Source: Flavobacterium fluviale (GTDB lineage: Bacteria > Bacteroidota > Bacteroidia > Flavobacteriales > Flavobacteriaceae). Taken from it: a stretch of 64,000 bases of DNA. Each line of letters begins with the position of its first letter. Positions within the stretch are counted from its first letter, which is position 1. The notes beneath the pieces were generated by a model, which worked only from the letters and a program-made list of their open reading frames with translations, ran no database searches and was not told the DNA's origin. A program made the position numbers and the translations under genes. Location of the stretch: contig NZ_CP030261.1 in the NCBI RefSeq assembly GCF_003312915.1, positions 2,666,001-2,730,000 on the forward strand, written 5' to 3'. Positions 41,386 through 50,533 of this stretch are shown one piece after another.

Positions 41386-43422
41386 CTACTTACTCCCGCC
41401 ATTAAATTCATTAATGATATTTACGGCTTCGTTCAGGTAAGGATTAGTTTTAAGATTGTCCATCTGATCTTGGTTTATCGTCTTATCCGTTGGATAAGCG
41501 CCTAGTAAAAGCTGATTAACACTAGAATTATAAACATCCAGCGGATTATTTTCGTCATTAAAAGTATTGATCTCTGTCCAAAGTGCGTCTAAATTCTTCT
41601 TTTGTTTAAAAACCGCATCTAAAGTCATCGGAATCTCAGCTTTAGGTGTGTTTACAAGTTTGTCAATTTTAAGATTAATCTTTTTTATGTTGTTAAAGAA
41701 ATAATTATCGGCCAGTCTGTCAGAACTGTTTTTCGCAATTTTGTCGATTAAATTTCGTTTAACATAGGTTTTGTATTTTAAGAAAGGCTCAATACTGTCA
41801 TTTTTAATCGCAGTCGGAAAGTCACTTTCTTTCTGATATATATCTTCATAGAATTCCGGCAGTACAACATCTGGTTTTACACCCATATATTGATGGCTTT
41901 TTCCCGTAATTCTGTAAAATTTATTAATAGTTATTTTTAGGAAATCTGTGTTTTTTTCTTCGTCAAGCGAAAGAATCGTCTGCATCGTTGCTTTTCCTAA
42001 AGTACTGCTTCCTAATAACAATGCACGATTATAATCCTGCATTATAGAGGAGAAAAATTCACTGGCAGAAGCCGTATTACTATTTACCAAAAGGACAATT
42101 GGACCTCTGTATATCACACCTCTAAAAGGATCGCTAATTACTGTTTTTTCTTTTTTATTGTCAACCACCACCGAAAGCGGCCCGTAATCTACAAACATAC
42201 CAGCCAGTTTTATAGCCTCTTCCATAGAACCTCCACCGTTGTCAATTAAGTCAATTACAAGTCCTTTTATGTTGTCTCTTTCCAATTTTACAACCTCTCT
42301 GGCTACATCATCAGCACAGCCTTTTCGACTATTACCATCCAAATCCGCATAAAAACTTGGGATTTTTATATAGCCAATTTTACTGTCTTTGCCGATTATA
42401 AAACTAAAGACCGAATTATCCTCGTCTTTCATGACTTGTTTCTCGATGTAAACATCAAAACTTTTTCCAGAATTGCGCTTTAAAGTAAGTGTAATATTTC
42501 TATTCGTTTCCGATAAAATCATCGTAGAAATAGATTCTAACGAAGCACAAGAAACCTGCAAAGTTTCTTTTTGATTGGAAATAGAAATAATCTGATCGCC
42601 TTTTTTTATTTGTCCCGTTTGATAGGCAGGACCATTCGGATCTAATTCATCAATTATAATTTCATTCTTCTCATTCAGATTAACTGTCATTCCAAGAGAC
42701 AAATGTTCTTTGGATAAAGAAGCCATGAAACTTGTCTTAGAGTCATCACTAAAATAAGCAGTATGCGGATCAAAATAAGTACAGAAAAAATTGTATAATT
42801 TCTCTTCCTGCTTTGTATTGGTGTCAAGTAAAGTATTAAAACGGCAGATTTCATTGGTAAGAATCTTGTTTTTTGAAACCAATTCGATCGATTTAAAATT
42901 CGACTTTATAGAATCTAAATTAGTACTCGTTTCGGCAATATCATCTAATATTTGATAGCGTAGTTTTTTTGTCCAGACTTTTTCTAAATCTTCTTTCTTT
43001 AAATAAAAATCAAACGATTTTTTGTAAAAACGAATCGTATCTTTTTTAGCATAATCTATTGGAGTAGTCTGAATCTTTTCTAATACTTTTTTAGTTCTTA
43101 CCAGTCCGTTTACGTATTTCGCTTTAATATCGGTAAGAAAACTGCAGTCATTTTTCAGAATTAAATCATCTAAATTATAGCGGTACTTAGAAGCGAGTTC
43201 GTCATATTCAACTTTTAAGAGGATATTGCGAGAAGGGTCAAGTTCGTTTATAAGATTATCAAAAACAAACATAGAAAGACTGTCATCAACAGGTTTAGGT
43301 CTTAGATGTTCAGCTTGAATCAGCGCATTTATTTTGTTTAATATTTCACAAGTTTCTGCGCTGTTCTGACCAAAAAATACTGTTGAAGTCAGTAAAAGTA
43401 GGAGTAGTGAAATTTTTTTCAT
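41386..43422 (-). CDS. prc: Exported C-terminal processing protease (S41, Prc/Tsp type)
   Basis: The 678-residue protein has a signal peptide (MKKISLLLLLLTSTVFFGQ), an N-terminal helical domain, a PDZ domain (about 225-310, LGMTVNLNEKNEIIIDELDPNGPAYQTGQIKKGDQIISI) and the S41 catalytic domain. The catalytic Ser is in NSNTASASEFFSSIM (near 450) and the Lys in LGKATMQTI (near 475). A C-terminal DUF3340-like helical region follows. It trims or degrades periplasmic proteins with nonpolar C-termini. The stop is next to the palindrome array. Confidence 0.93.
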   Translation of the reverse strand: MKKISLLLLLLTSTVFFGQNSAETCEILNKINALIQAEHLRPKPVDDSLSMFVFDNLINELDPSRNILLKVEYDELASKYRYNLDDLILKNDCSFLTDIKAKYVNGLVRTKKVLEKIQTTPIDYAKKDTIRFYKKSFDFYLKKEDLEKVWTKKLRYQILDDIAETSTNLDSIKSNFKSIELVSKNKILTNEICRFNTLLDTNTKQEEKLYNFFCTYFDPHTAYFSDDSKTSFMASLSKEHLSLGMTVNLNEKNEIIIDELDPNGPAYQTGQIKKGDQIISISNQKETLQVSCASLESISTMILSETNRNITLTLKRNSGKSFDVYIEKQVMKDEDNSVFSFIIGKDSKIGYIKIPSFYADLDGNSRKGCADDVAREVVKLERDNIKGLVIDLIDNGGGSMEEAIKLAGMFVDYGPLSVVVDNKKEKTVISDPFRGVIYRGPIVLLVNSNTASASEFFSSIMQDYNRALLLGSSTLGKATMQTILSLDEEKNTDFLKITINKFYRITGKSHQYMGVKPDVVLPEFYEDIYQKESDFPTAIKNDSIEPFLKYKTYVKRNLIDKIAKNSSDRLADNYFFNNIKKINLKIDKLVNTPKAEIPMTLDAVFKQKKNLDALWTEINTFNDENNPLDVYNSSVNQLLLGAYPTDKTINQDQMDNLKTNPYLNEAVNIINEFNGGSK

Positions 43423-43565
43423 AAATGGAAATTCATCGTTTAGATTAAAGTTACACTTAATTTTTTACAAATAGTAGTCTTTTTACTAAAATATCGACGA
43501 CGAAAAACTTTTATCTATGAAATGCATAAATTGGTAATTCTCAGGCATTACCTTTTAGTACTAAT

Positions 43566-43602
43566 AAAAAAAATGCATTACCTCAAAAAGTAATGCATTT
43601 TT
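43566..43602 (-). terminator. Terminator after gcvT
   Basis: aaaaatgcattac and gtaatgcattttt with an eight-base loop, flanked by A and T runs. Confidence 0.85.
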
Positions 43603-43623
43603 AAATTATTGTAGTCTAAAAAA

Positions 43624-44706
43624 TTATTTCTTGTAAAACGGAAGTTTAACCACTTTAGCAGGAACATCATTTTTTCTAATTCTTATAAAAATATCACTGT
43701 CAACAGCGCTGTTAGGCACTGTAACGTATCCTAAACCAATTCCTTTATTCATAGAAGGAGACATAGTTCCAGAAGTCACAATTCCGATTACAGCTCCAGA
43801 ACCATCTACGATTTCGTAATCGTGTCTTGGCACCGCACGCTCCTGCATTTCAAAAGCAACCAATTTTTTAGTAACACCTGCTTCTTTTTGTTTTTTCAAG
43901 CTCTCAGAATTGGTAAAATCCTTTGTAAATTTAGTGATCCATCCTAAACCAGCTTCAAGTGGAGAAGTCGTATCATTAATATCATTTCCGTACAAACAGA
44001 ATCCCATTTCTAGACGCAAAGTATCACGCGCTGCAAGACCAATTGGTTTAATTCCGAAAGACGCACCAGCTTCAAAAACTTTATTCCAAACCTGTTCTAC
44101 TTCGCTGTTTTTGCAGTAAATTTCAAATCCTCCAGAACCAGTATATCCTGTAGCAGAAATAATTACATGCTCAATTCCGGCAAAATCACCTACTTCAAAA
44201 TGATAATAAGGAATCGATGCTAAATTTACAGAAGTCAAAGCCTGCATAGCCTCAACTGCTTTTGGCCCCTGAATAGCCAATAATGAATAATCATCAGAAA
44301 GATTTTTCATTTCAACACCCAAATCATTATGAGACGAAATCCAGTTCCAGTCTTTTTCAATATTGGAAGCATTTACAACCAATAAATATTGCTCCTCTTT
44401 CATTTTATAAATAATCAAATCGTCAACAATTCCGCCTTCATTATTAGGAAGACAAGAATATTGCGCTCTTCCAATAGTCAAAGTCGAAGCATCGTTTGAA
44501 GTCACTTTTTGAATCAGAGCCAAAGCATTTGGACCCGTTAACAAAAATTCACCCATATGCGAAACGTCAAAAACGCCCACACCATTACGAACCGTTTCGT
44601 GTTCAGCATTAACCCCTTCATAAGTAATAGGCATATTATAACCCGCAAAAGGAAGCATTTTTGCTCCTAAACCTTCATGTATGTGCGTAAGCGCAGTATT
44701 TTTCAT
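43624..44706 (-). CDS. gcvT: Glycine cleavage system aminomethyltransferase
   Basis: GcvT passes the methylene group from the lipoyl H protein to tetrahydrofolate. The 360-residue protein is normal in length and shows [52 protein letters not shown] (folate site) and [21 protein letters not shown]. gcvH and gcvP are not adjacent, as is common in this group. A TAAATTTG element lies 26 bases upstream. I looked for a glycine riboswitch in the leader and saw none. Confidence 0.97.
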   Translation of the reverse strand: MKNTALTHIHEGLGAKMLPFAGYNMPITYEGVNAEHETVRNGVGVFDVSHMGEFLLTGPNALALIQKVTSNDASTLTIGRAQYSCLPNNEGGIVDDLIIYKMKEEQYLLVVNASNIEKDWNWISSHNDLGVEMKNLSDDYSLLAIQGPKAVEAMQALTSVNLASIPYYHFEVGDFAGIEHVIISATGYTGSGGFEIYCKNSEVEQVWNKVFEAGASFGIKPIGLAARDTLRLEMGFCLYGNDINDTTSPLEAGLGWITKFTKDFTNSESLKKQKEAGVTKKLVAFEMQERAVPRHDYEIVDGSGAVIGIVTSGTMSPSMNKGIGLGYVTVPNSAVDSDIFIRIRKNDVPAKVVKLPFYKK

Positions 44707-44731
44707 TGTGTTGTTTTATAAAATTCAGTCG

Positions 44732-44739
44732 CAAATTTA
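44732..44739 (-). promoter_or_regulatory. gcvT promoter -7 element
   Basis: TAAATTTG on the minus strand, exact consensus. Confidence 0.5.
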
Positions 44740-44790
44740 TTCAAAAAATATCGAAAAAAGATACTCTAAATTATAAATTTCGCAATGATT

Positions 44791-44878
44791 AGGAGCTATT
44801 TCCTGCTATCCGCTATATCTTTTGTTTTTTAAAGAAAAAAACAAAAGGATGCCGCTTCTATCAGGGCTAGGGCTGACA
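44791..44878. repeat. Intergenic repeat element with a strong A/T hairpin
   Basis: The phrase aggagctatttcctgctatc, cgctatatc, a perfect 12-bp hairpin (cttttgtttttt / aaaaaacaaaag, 44819-44847) and ggatgccgcttctatcaggg fill the gap between divergent gcvT and nnrD. It is much more G/C-rich than its surroundings outside the hairpin. I recall similar phrases as dispersed flavobacterial repeats but cannot verify it here. Confidence 0.5.
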
Positions 44879-44940
44879 GTTTCAAAAGAACAATCATGAT
44901 TTCGATTTTTTCCGTAATTTTATTATATAAAAGTATTCAA

Positions 44941-45789
44941 ATGAAATCATCGTATTTAATTACAAAAGAAGAAATTCTGAAGTTATACAAACAAATAGAT
45001 TCCAAAGCACATAAAGGAACACAAGGTCATGCGGTGATTATTGCCGGAAGTTATGGCAAAATAGGAGCAGCGGTTTTAGCTTCAAAATCCTGCCTAAAAA
45101 CAGGCTGCGGACTCGTAACGACTTTTGTACCCAAATGCGGTTATCAAATTTTGCAGATTTCAATTCCAGAAGTGATGGTTGCAACCGATGAAAACGTTAA
45201 TTTTATAACCAATATTCATCTGCCATTAATTCCGAAAGCAGTTGGATTCGGCCCAGGAATAGGCAAGGAACTCGGAACGCAAAAAGCTTTATTTGAGTTT
45301 TTAAGAGTCAATAAAGCGCCTTTAGTTTTAGATGCCGATGCATTGAATATCATTTCAGAAAATTTATCATGGTTAGAATTAGTTCCAGAAGACACGATTC
45401 TAACACCTCATCCAAAAGAATTAGAACGTTTGATTGGAAAATGGAATTCAGAATCGGAAAAATTTCAAAAAACGATTGCTTTTTCAGAAAAATACAAAGT
45501 CATTATCGTAATGAAAGGCGCGCCAACATTTATTATCAATAGAACTTCTGTCTACGAAAACACAACTGGCAACGCAGCACTAGCAACAGCAGGAAGCGGC
45601 GACACACTTACAGGAATCCTTACAAGTCTGCTTGCGCAAGGTTACGAACCCAAATACGCTTCAAAACTTGGAGTTTATCTTCATGGCTTAACAGCAGATC
45701 TTGCCTTACCTAAAACAGGTTATGAATCTTTTATAGCCTCAGATATTATTGAGAATTTAGGGAAAGCTTTTTTGGAGTTGCAAAAGTAG
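44941..45789 (+). CDS. nnrD: ADP/ATP-dependent NAD(P)H-hydrate dehydratase
   Basis: The enzyme repairs damaged NAD(P)H hydrates. The 282-residue (from the second ATG) carbohydrate-kinase-like domain shows [50 protein letters not shown] and [17 protein letters not shown]. Only the dehydratase domain is present; the NnrE epimerase domain often fused ahead of it is missing. An ATG 15 codons upstream (44896) is possible. The second is preferred because a near-consensus TAATTTTA lies between the two. Confidence 0.9.
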   Translation: MKSSYLITKEEILKLYKQIDSKAHKGTQGHAVIIAGSYGKIGAAVLASKSCLKTGCGLVTTFVPKCGYQILQISIPEVMVATDENVNFITNIHLPLIPKAVGFGPGIGKELGTQKALFEFLRVNKAPLVLDADALNIISENLSWLELVPEDTILTPHPKELERLIGKWNSESEKFQKTIAFSEKYKVIIVMKGAPTFIINRTSVYENTTGNAALATAGSGDTLTGILTSLLAQGYEPKYASKLGVYLHGLTADLALPKTGYESFIASDIIENLGKAFLELQK

Positions 45790-45868
45790 TTTAACCGCAA
45801 GGTTCGCTAAGGTTAACGCTAAGTTCGCAATAGATTCTACATAAAGCTTTGCGAACTTTGCGGTTAAA
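45788..45868. repeat. Single palindromic element related to the 40-41 kb array
   Basis: tttaaccgcaaggttcgctaag at the left and ctttgcgaactttgcggttaaa at the right pair over about 40 bases. The termini are those of the array units at 40.5-41.4 kb, but it has a much shorter interior. It begins right after the nnrD stop. Confidence 0.8.
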
Positions 45869-45929
45869 TCTTGTCTGCATTGGTAAAAATCTAAAATCAA
45901 AAATTGTAAGTTTGTAATGTCAAAGATTA

Positions 45930-45968
45930 GGAACTTAGCAGCTCAGAACCTTAGCATCTTTGAATCTT
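45930..45968. repeat. Short dispersed repeat words
   Basis: Tandem-like words aacttagcagctcagaacc and ttagcatctttgaatctt directly upstream of the HipA-like gene. The same words (cagaaccttagcatcttaga) occur in the thrA-thrB gap near 56.67 kb. Confidence 0.6.
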
Positions 45969-45975
45969 AAAAAAA

Positions 45976-46758
45976 ATGAAAAACAACTTCGATCTCAGAA
46001 CGGTAAACGTCATGCGATATATAACGCCGCTGCGCGAAGGCGGTTCTTTACCCGCTTTGGCAGAAGCCGATGACGATTTTAAATACGTATTAAAATTCAG
46101 GGGTGCCGGACACGGCGTAAAAGCCCTTATAGCCGAATTAGTAGGCGGACAAATAGCAAAAGCTTTAAAATTGCAGCTTCCAGAATTAGTATTTGCAAAT
46201 CTCGATGAAGCCTTTGGAAGAACAGAAGCCGATGAAGAAATTCAGGATTTGCTACAGGGAAGTCAGGGCTTAAATCTGGCACTCCATTTTTTATCTGGAT
46301 CCATAACTTTTGATCCTGCTGTAACAACTGTCGATGCTAAATTAGCCTCGCAGATTGTATGGCTGGATGCCTATATCACTAATGTCGACAGAACTTTCAA
46401 AAATACCAATATGCTGATCTGGCATAAAGAATTATGGCTGATCGATCATGGAGCATGTTTATATTTTCATCATTCCTGGAACAATTGGGAACAACATGCT
46501 AAAAGTCCGTTTGCGTTGATCAAAGATCACGTTTTACTGCCTCAGGCTACGCTTTTAAAAGAAGTCGATGCCGAGTTTAAAGCAATTCTAATACCAGAAA
46601 TTTTAGAAGAAATTGTCAATACAATTCCAGTTGACTGGCTGCAATGGGAAGATACGGATGAAACACCAGAAGGACTGCGAAATGTATATTTACAGTTTTT
46701 AAAGACAAGATTAGAGAATTCAGAAATATTTGTAAATCAGGCTCAGAATGCAAGATAA
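45976..46758 (+). CDS. HipA-like kinase (HipA_2 type)
   Basis: The 260-residue protein has the core residues of a HipA-fold kinase: FKYVLKF with Lys40, a following GAGHGVKALIAELVGG helix with Glu54, a catalytic NVDRTFKNTN (Asp138, Asn143) and a metal-binding LIDHG (Asp157). The family is the stand-alone HipA_2 group, shorter than E. coli HipA and without the N-terminal HipA domain. The kinase target is unknown. It overlaps the next gene, which is DUF3037, by 11 bases; the two families are known to occur together. A function as a toxin or regulatory kinase is inference. Confidence 0.8.
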   Translation: MKNNFDLRTVNVMRYITPLREGGSLPALAEADDDFKYVLKFRGAGHGVKALIAELVGGQIAKALKLQLPELVFANLDEAFGRTEADEEIQDLLQGSQGLNLALHFLSGSITFDPAVTTVDAKLASQIVWLDAYITNVDRTFKNTNMLIWHKELWLIDHGACLYFHHSWNNWEQHAKSPFALIKDHVLLPQATLLKEVDAEFKAILIPEILEEIVNTIPVDWLQWEDTDETPEGLRNVYLQFLKTRLENSEIFVNQAQNAR

Positions 46759-47131
46759 TCACTTATACGAATATGCTGTAATTCGTGTTGTGCCAAGGGT
46801 AGAGCGCGAAGAATTCCTGAATATCGGAATCATTTTGTTTTGTAAAAAAGCCAAATATATAAAAGTACTTTTCCATCTCAATAAAGAAAAAATCCAAGCC
46901 CTTTCTGCCGATTTTGATATTGAACAATTAGAATGCAATCTGACCTCATTAGAAAAAATTACAAACGGAGCCAAAGACGGCGGTCCAATTGCCGAATTTG
47001 AAATTCCAGAACGTTTTAGATGGTTAACCGCGATTAGAAGTTCGGCAATTCAAACCTCAAGACCTCATCCGGGTTTGTGTCAGGATTTGGAAAAAACGAT
47101 TCAGCGATTATTTGAAGAGCTCGTGTTGTAA
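46748..47131 (+). CDS. DUF3037-family protein
   Basis: The 127-residue protein starts inside the 3' end of the kinase gene in another frame. It shows YAVIRVVPRVEREEFLNIGIILFCKKAKYIKVLF and RFRWLTAIRSSAIQTSRPHPGLCQDLEKTIQRLF, the DUF3037 signature. No catalytic residues are known. Translational coupling with the HipA-like kinase suggests it is a partner, possibly a neutralising or targeting factor. Confidence 0.85.
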   Translation: MQDNHLYEYAVIRVVPRVEREEFLNIGIILFCKKAKYIKVLFHLNKEKIQALSADFDIEQLECNLTSLEKITNGAKDGGPIAEFEIPERFRWLTAIRSSAIQTSRPHPGLCQDLEKTIQRLFEELVL

Positions 47132-47138
47132 CTATTTT

Positions 47139-47493
47139 GAACCATATAAGTTATATAAGATAATTTAAGATTTAGCTTAAAAAGTAATCTCGCAAAGTCG
47201 CAAAGTTTTATTTTTCATGCATTATCCCCAATCTTGTCATTTCGAGGAACGAGAAATCTCCACAAGTAACTCCGTAAAGAGAATCCAATCTTTGTAGAGA
47301 TTCTCGCGGAGATTTCTCGTTCCTCGAAATGACAAACTATATGGTTGCGTTATGATAAACTTCGCGACTTTGCGAGATTAAAAAAACTTAGCGTCTTTGT
47401 GCCTTCGTGGCAAACAAAAAAGCAAAACCATATAAACAATATAATACAATTTAAGACTAAAACTTAAATAACTTATATCACTTATATGGTTTA
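47139..47493. repeat. Nested set of three palindromic elements
   Basis: Three pairs of arms sit inside one another. Outer: 47139-47168 and 47463-47493 (aaccatataag...cttatatggtt, roughly 85 percent complementary by eye). Middle: 47185-47208 and 47357-47380 (taatctcgcaaagtcgc, one mismatch in 24). Inner: 47234-47261 and 47308-47335, a perfect 28-bp pair starting ttgtcatttcgaggaacg. It fills the 390-base gap between DUF3037 and pectate lyase; no gene is seen there. Confidence 0.85.
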
Positions 47494-47521
47494 AAAAATA
47501 AAAACTAAACTAACTCATATT

Positions 47522-48631
47522 TTAAAATGAACCGCAGACATTACCGCCCAAAGTTGCTCCTGCATTTGCTGAAATATCAGCTTTAACAGCTGTTTTTGCC
47601 AATTTTACAATAGAATATGGCGGTGTAAATGCTGTACCACTTCCTGCTTGATTTCCTGTTGTATTAGTAAAAACATTATCACTTGCAGTTACGGCAGTAA
47701 ATCCACTCATTAAATCGATTGGAGTTTTTACACCTTCAAAAACATTACTTTCTACGCGAATATTTGCTTCAAAACCAGCTGCAACGCATTTGTTGCTTAC
47801 TGTACTGTTAAAGAAATTGTTTACCAAATGTACCTTTCCAAAACGAACTCTTGGCATTCTTTCTTTACAGCCTGGAGCCCACCAGCATCTTGCAAAAGTG
47901 ATTCTCAACTTTCCACGGTCGCCAGTTGCACCGTCGCTAGAACCGATTAAGTTAGAATATCTGTGATCGTCTGATCCTCCAGAACCTCCTGCTTTTGGGG
48001 GTTTTAAATAATGGAATTTAGAATACGTAACCGAAATATAATCTGATTTGTTTTTGATGTCAAAGTTTCCGTCAACACCATCTCTAAATTCGCAGTGGTC
48101 AACCCATACATTGGTACATTCATCTAAGATGGCATTATCCCATCCGTCAGTATCGTAAGCGCCAGGACCTTCAAAAATTAGATTTCTAATGATGATGTTC
48201 TTGCATCTTTTAATGTTGATAATTCCAGAAGCATCTTTAGTTTGATTAGTCGAAACTAATTTTGCACCATTTGCTCCGTAAATCGTTTTTCCAGTCTGGT
48301 CTTGGAAAGACAATCTTGTTGTAATCGTAATAGTTCCAGAAACTTTGATCACTTTAACCGAAGTATTTTCAATAGCCGATTTCAACTGTGCATAGGTCGT
48401 TACAGTTGTTTCAGCAGATGATCCTCCGCCGGTTGTGCCTCCGTTTTGCGATGCCCATCCAGGAACCTCAGCGCAGTTTCCAATCTTTGCTGTTGGAGTG
48501 CTAGTTACGGCCTCGATTGTTGTTTCAGTACTTGCCTCTGTGCTTGTTGAAGCAATTTCTTCAGAATTACAGGCTGTAAATCCGAAAATCAATGTTAGTA
48601 GAAACATTGAAAGTGTTGATTTTAATTTCAT
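47522..48631 (-). CDS. Pectate lyase family 1 lipoprotein
   Basis: The 369-residue protein has a lipoprotein signal (LLTLIFGFTAC, lipid Cys at 21) followed by NSEE, an acidic stretch like the export signals of surface lipoproteins in this phylum, and a Thr/Ser/Glu linker. The catalytic beta-helix shows GASGIINIKRCKNIIIRNL-type repeats, NVWVDHCEF (the vWiDH motif), DFDIK-like DGNFDIKNKSDYISVTYSKF and RMPRVRFGKVHLVNNFF (RxPxxR, catalytic Arg). It would cleave pectate at the cell surface. No SusC/D or other pectin gene is nearby, so it is an isolated enzyme. Confidence 0.92.
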   Translation of the reverse strand: MKLKSTLSMFLLTLIFGFTACNSEEIASTSTEASTETTIEAVTSTPTAKIGNCAEVPGWASQNGGTTGGGSSAETTVTTYAQLKSAIENTSVKVIKVSGTITITTRLSFQDQTGKTIYGANGAKLVSTNQTKDASGIINIKRCKNIIIRNLIFEGPGAYDTDGWDNAILDECTNVWVDHCEFRDGVDGNFDIKNKSDYISVTYSKFHYLKPPKAGGSGGSDDHRYSNLIGSSDGATGDRGKLRITFARCWWAPGCKERMPRVRFGKVHLVNNFFNSTVSNKCVAAGFEANIRVESNVFEGVKTPIDLMSGFTAVTASDNVFTNTTGNQAGSGTAFTPPYSIVKLAKTAVKADISANAGATLGGNVCGSF

Positions 48632-48865
48632 AAGAGTTTGGGTTTTATAAAAATTTAATACCGCAAATCTGATTATAATTTGTAGGAAAAAAGTTGAACA
48701 AGTTCAAACTTTTAGAAAAAAATCTAATAAATATGTTTTTTTAACAGTTGTTAATTTACAAAAATGCATAAATAGCGTATTTTTACGTAATCGATTACAT
48801 TCTTTAAGCCCCTAACAAAGAATGGATTGAAAACAAATTTATTCCTAAACAAAAACCACAAACGC

Positions 48866-49438
48866 ATGTACAACCTACTACGAAAAAACATTGAGAGAAA
48901 AGTTCCGCTCACTGATGAGGAATGGAACATTATTGTTTCAAAAGCAGAGCTAATTAAACTCAAAAAAAATCAGTTTTTGCAAACTCAGGATTCCAACAAC
49001 AGTTATGAAGGATTTATTTTAAAAGGCTCCTTTAAAACCTACATCTTAAATGAAAATGGAACAGAAACCGTAATTTTCTTTTCTTTTGAAAACGAATGGA
49101 TGTGTGATCTCGAAAGTTTTTACCATCAAAAACCTACCACTTACAACATTAAAGCTATTGAAGACAGCGAAATTTTAGTAATCAGTAAAGTCAAGAAAGC
49201 ACAATTGTTTGAAGAAGTGCCAAAAATCATGCAGTTCCATGTTCTAATGATCGAACGGGCAAATGTAGCAATTCAGCAAAGACTTTTAGATGTTTTGAAT
49301 AAAACCTCAAAGCAGCGGTATCTGGATTTTAAAGACCGCTATCCGCAAAAAGTACAAAGTATTAACAATAAGAATTTGTCATCTTATTTGGGAGTTTCAC
49401 ATGAATTTCTCTCAAAGATTAAAAGAAAGGTATCTTAG
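48866..49438 (+). CDS. Crp/Fnr-family transcriptional regulator (second)
   Basis: From the first ATG the protein has 190 residues: a cyclic-nucleotide-binding-like domain (FLQTQDSNNSYEGFILKGSFKTYILNENGTETVIFF, ENEWMCDLESFY) and a C-terminal HTH (NLSSYLGVSHEFLSKIKRKV). It lacks the N-terminal cysteines seen in the regulator of the cbb3 cluster and lacks an obvious arginine for cAMP phosphate binding, so its signal is unknown. This short type is abundant in Bacteroidota. It is divergent from the pectate lyase gene, so local control is possible. Confidence 0.85.
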   Translation: MYNLLRKNIERKVPLTDEEWNIIVSKAELIKLKKNQFLQTQDSNNSYEGFILKGSFKTYILNENGTETVIFFSFENEWMCDLESFYHQKPTTYNIKAIEDSEILVISKVKKAQLFEEVPKIMQFHVLMIERANVAIQQRLLDVLNKTSKQRYLDFKDRYPQKVQSINNKNLSSYLGVSHEFLSKIKRKVS

Positions 49439-49756
49439 TATAAAAGGGACAAAGGGACAGAGCTGCAAAGTTTTTTCTGTAGGGACACACTGCAGTGCGT
49501 CTAACGTTATGTGAAAATTGCGCAATTTGATAGCTTTATTCTCTTTTTATGTCATTTCGATCCCGAGGCTTCGGGAGAGAAATCTCCGCAAAGGGAATCC
49601 AATCTTTGTAGAGTTTCTCGCGGAGATTTCTCCTTCGTCGAAATGACAAACTGTACGGAAACTATATGGAAACTGCATAAAAAAAAAACTTTGCGACTCT
49701 GCGTCTTTGCGAGATTAAAATAAAAAAAAAACTTAACGCCTTCGCGGCAAAAAAAC
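49439..49756. other. Repeat-filled noncoding gap
   Basis: The gap between the Crp/Fnr and GNAT genes holds a palindromic element (49550-49648, listed next) and to its right fragments of other repeat families, such as gcgtctttgcgagatta and aacgccttcgcggca. No promoter for GNAT is in this gap, because it is transcribed from the other side. Confidence 0.6.
49550..49648. repeat. Palindromic element (TGTCATTTCGA family)
   Basis: Outer arms tgtcatttcga and tcgaaatgaca, inner arms gagaaatctccgc and gcggagatttctc. The left arm also contains a small hairpin cccgaggcttcggga. It shares its termini and the core aatccaatctttgta with elements at 47.2 kb and 55.3 kb. Confidence 0.9.
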
Positions 49757-50263
49757 TTAAATGCTTTTCTCCAAATAGATAAACTCCAAAGGCACGTCAG
49801 AAATCGTAACGTGAATTTCACTTTCAGGAAAAGCTTCTCTTTCGCCTGTATCAACATAACCGCGACGTTTGTACCAAGCCACAAGTTCTTCACGAACCGA
49901 AATAACAGTCATAATAATACTCGACAATCCTAAAGTTTTAGCCTGATTTTCGGCTTCTGCCAAAAGCTTTTTTCCGATGCCGCTGTTCTGAAGTTCTGGC
50001 GAAACCGTAAGCATTCCTAAATACAATTGATGTCCTTTTTCAACCAATAAAACCGAACCAATAATCTTGTCATTTTCAGTAAATTTCAGAATCGTATTTT
50101 TTGGATCGAGAAAGATTTCGGTCATTTCGGCTTCGTCGGTTCTTTTTCCTTCTAATAAATGCGCTTCGGTTGTCCAGCCTTTTTTAGAAGTTTCTCCTCT
50201 GTAAGCTGAATTGATTAAGGTTGTTAATGCGGGAATATCTTCAAGTAATGCTTTTGTAATCAT
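49757..50263 (-). CDS. GNAT-family N-acetyltransferase
   Basis: The 168-residue protein has a GNAT core: VLLVEKGHQLYLGMLTVSPELQNSGIGKKLLAEAENQAKTLGLSSIIMTV, with the acetyl-CoA loop QNSGIGKKLL (Q/R-x2-G-x-G type). A late YKRRGYVDTGER strand follows. Such enzymes acetylate small amines or protein N-termini; the substrate cannot be told. It stands alone. Confidence 0.9.
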   Translation of the reverse strand: MITKALLEDIPALTTLINSAYRGETSKKGWTTEAHLLEGKRTDEAEMTEIFLDPKNTILKFTENDKIIGSVLLVEKGHQLYLGMLTVSPELQNSGIGKKLLAEAENQAKTLGLSSIIMTVISVREELVAWYKRRGYVDTGEREAFPESEIHVTISDVPLEFIYLEKSI

Positions 50264-50279
50264 TATAATTTAAATGTAT

Positions 50280-50532
50280 TTTGTATAAAATGAATTGCCT
50301 CCAGTTTGAACTGGAGAAACAAAATTACATTAGAAAATGGCTTTAGCCTAATCTTTTTATAGATCGCTGATTAAACAGATTTGCTTTCGCAAAAAACACT
50401 GATTTAAACGGATTTTTTTATTCAATAATAAATCTGTGTCTTCGTGATAACGAATCCGTAAAATCCGCGTCCAAAACTATATTTTTGAATTTCTTTGTGT
50501 TCACGAGCGGGAGACTCGCGCTAGCGAGGGGA
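50280..50532. other. Noncoding gap with repeat fragments
   Basis: The gap upstream of GNAT holds a small palindrome ctccagtttgaactggag and A/T-rich copies of words such as gattaaacagattt and aaatctgtg. At the right, beside the HNH gene end, is a short G/C-rich hairpin (gagcgggagactcgcgctagcgag, 50505-50528) that could terminate the HNH operon. Confidence 0.55.
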
Positions 50533-50533
50533 G

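Noticed and set aside
44707..44895. Glycine riboswitch ahead of gcvT
   Set aside because: No tandem aptamer-like conserved core was seen; the gap holds a -7 element and a repeat-like module instead.
47192..47493. Insertion sequence remnants with terminal inverted repeats
   Set aside because: The inverted arms are nested and enclose no transposase frame or target duplication, so they fit palindromic repeat elements, not an IS.
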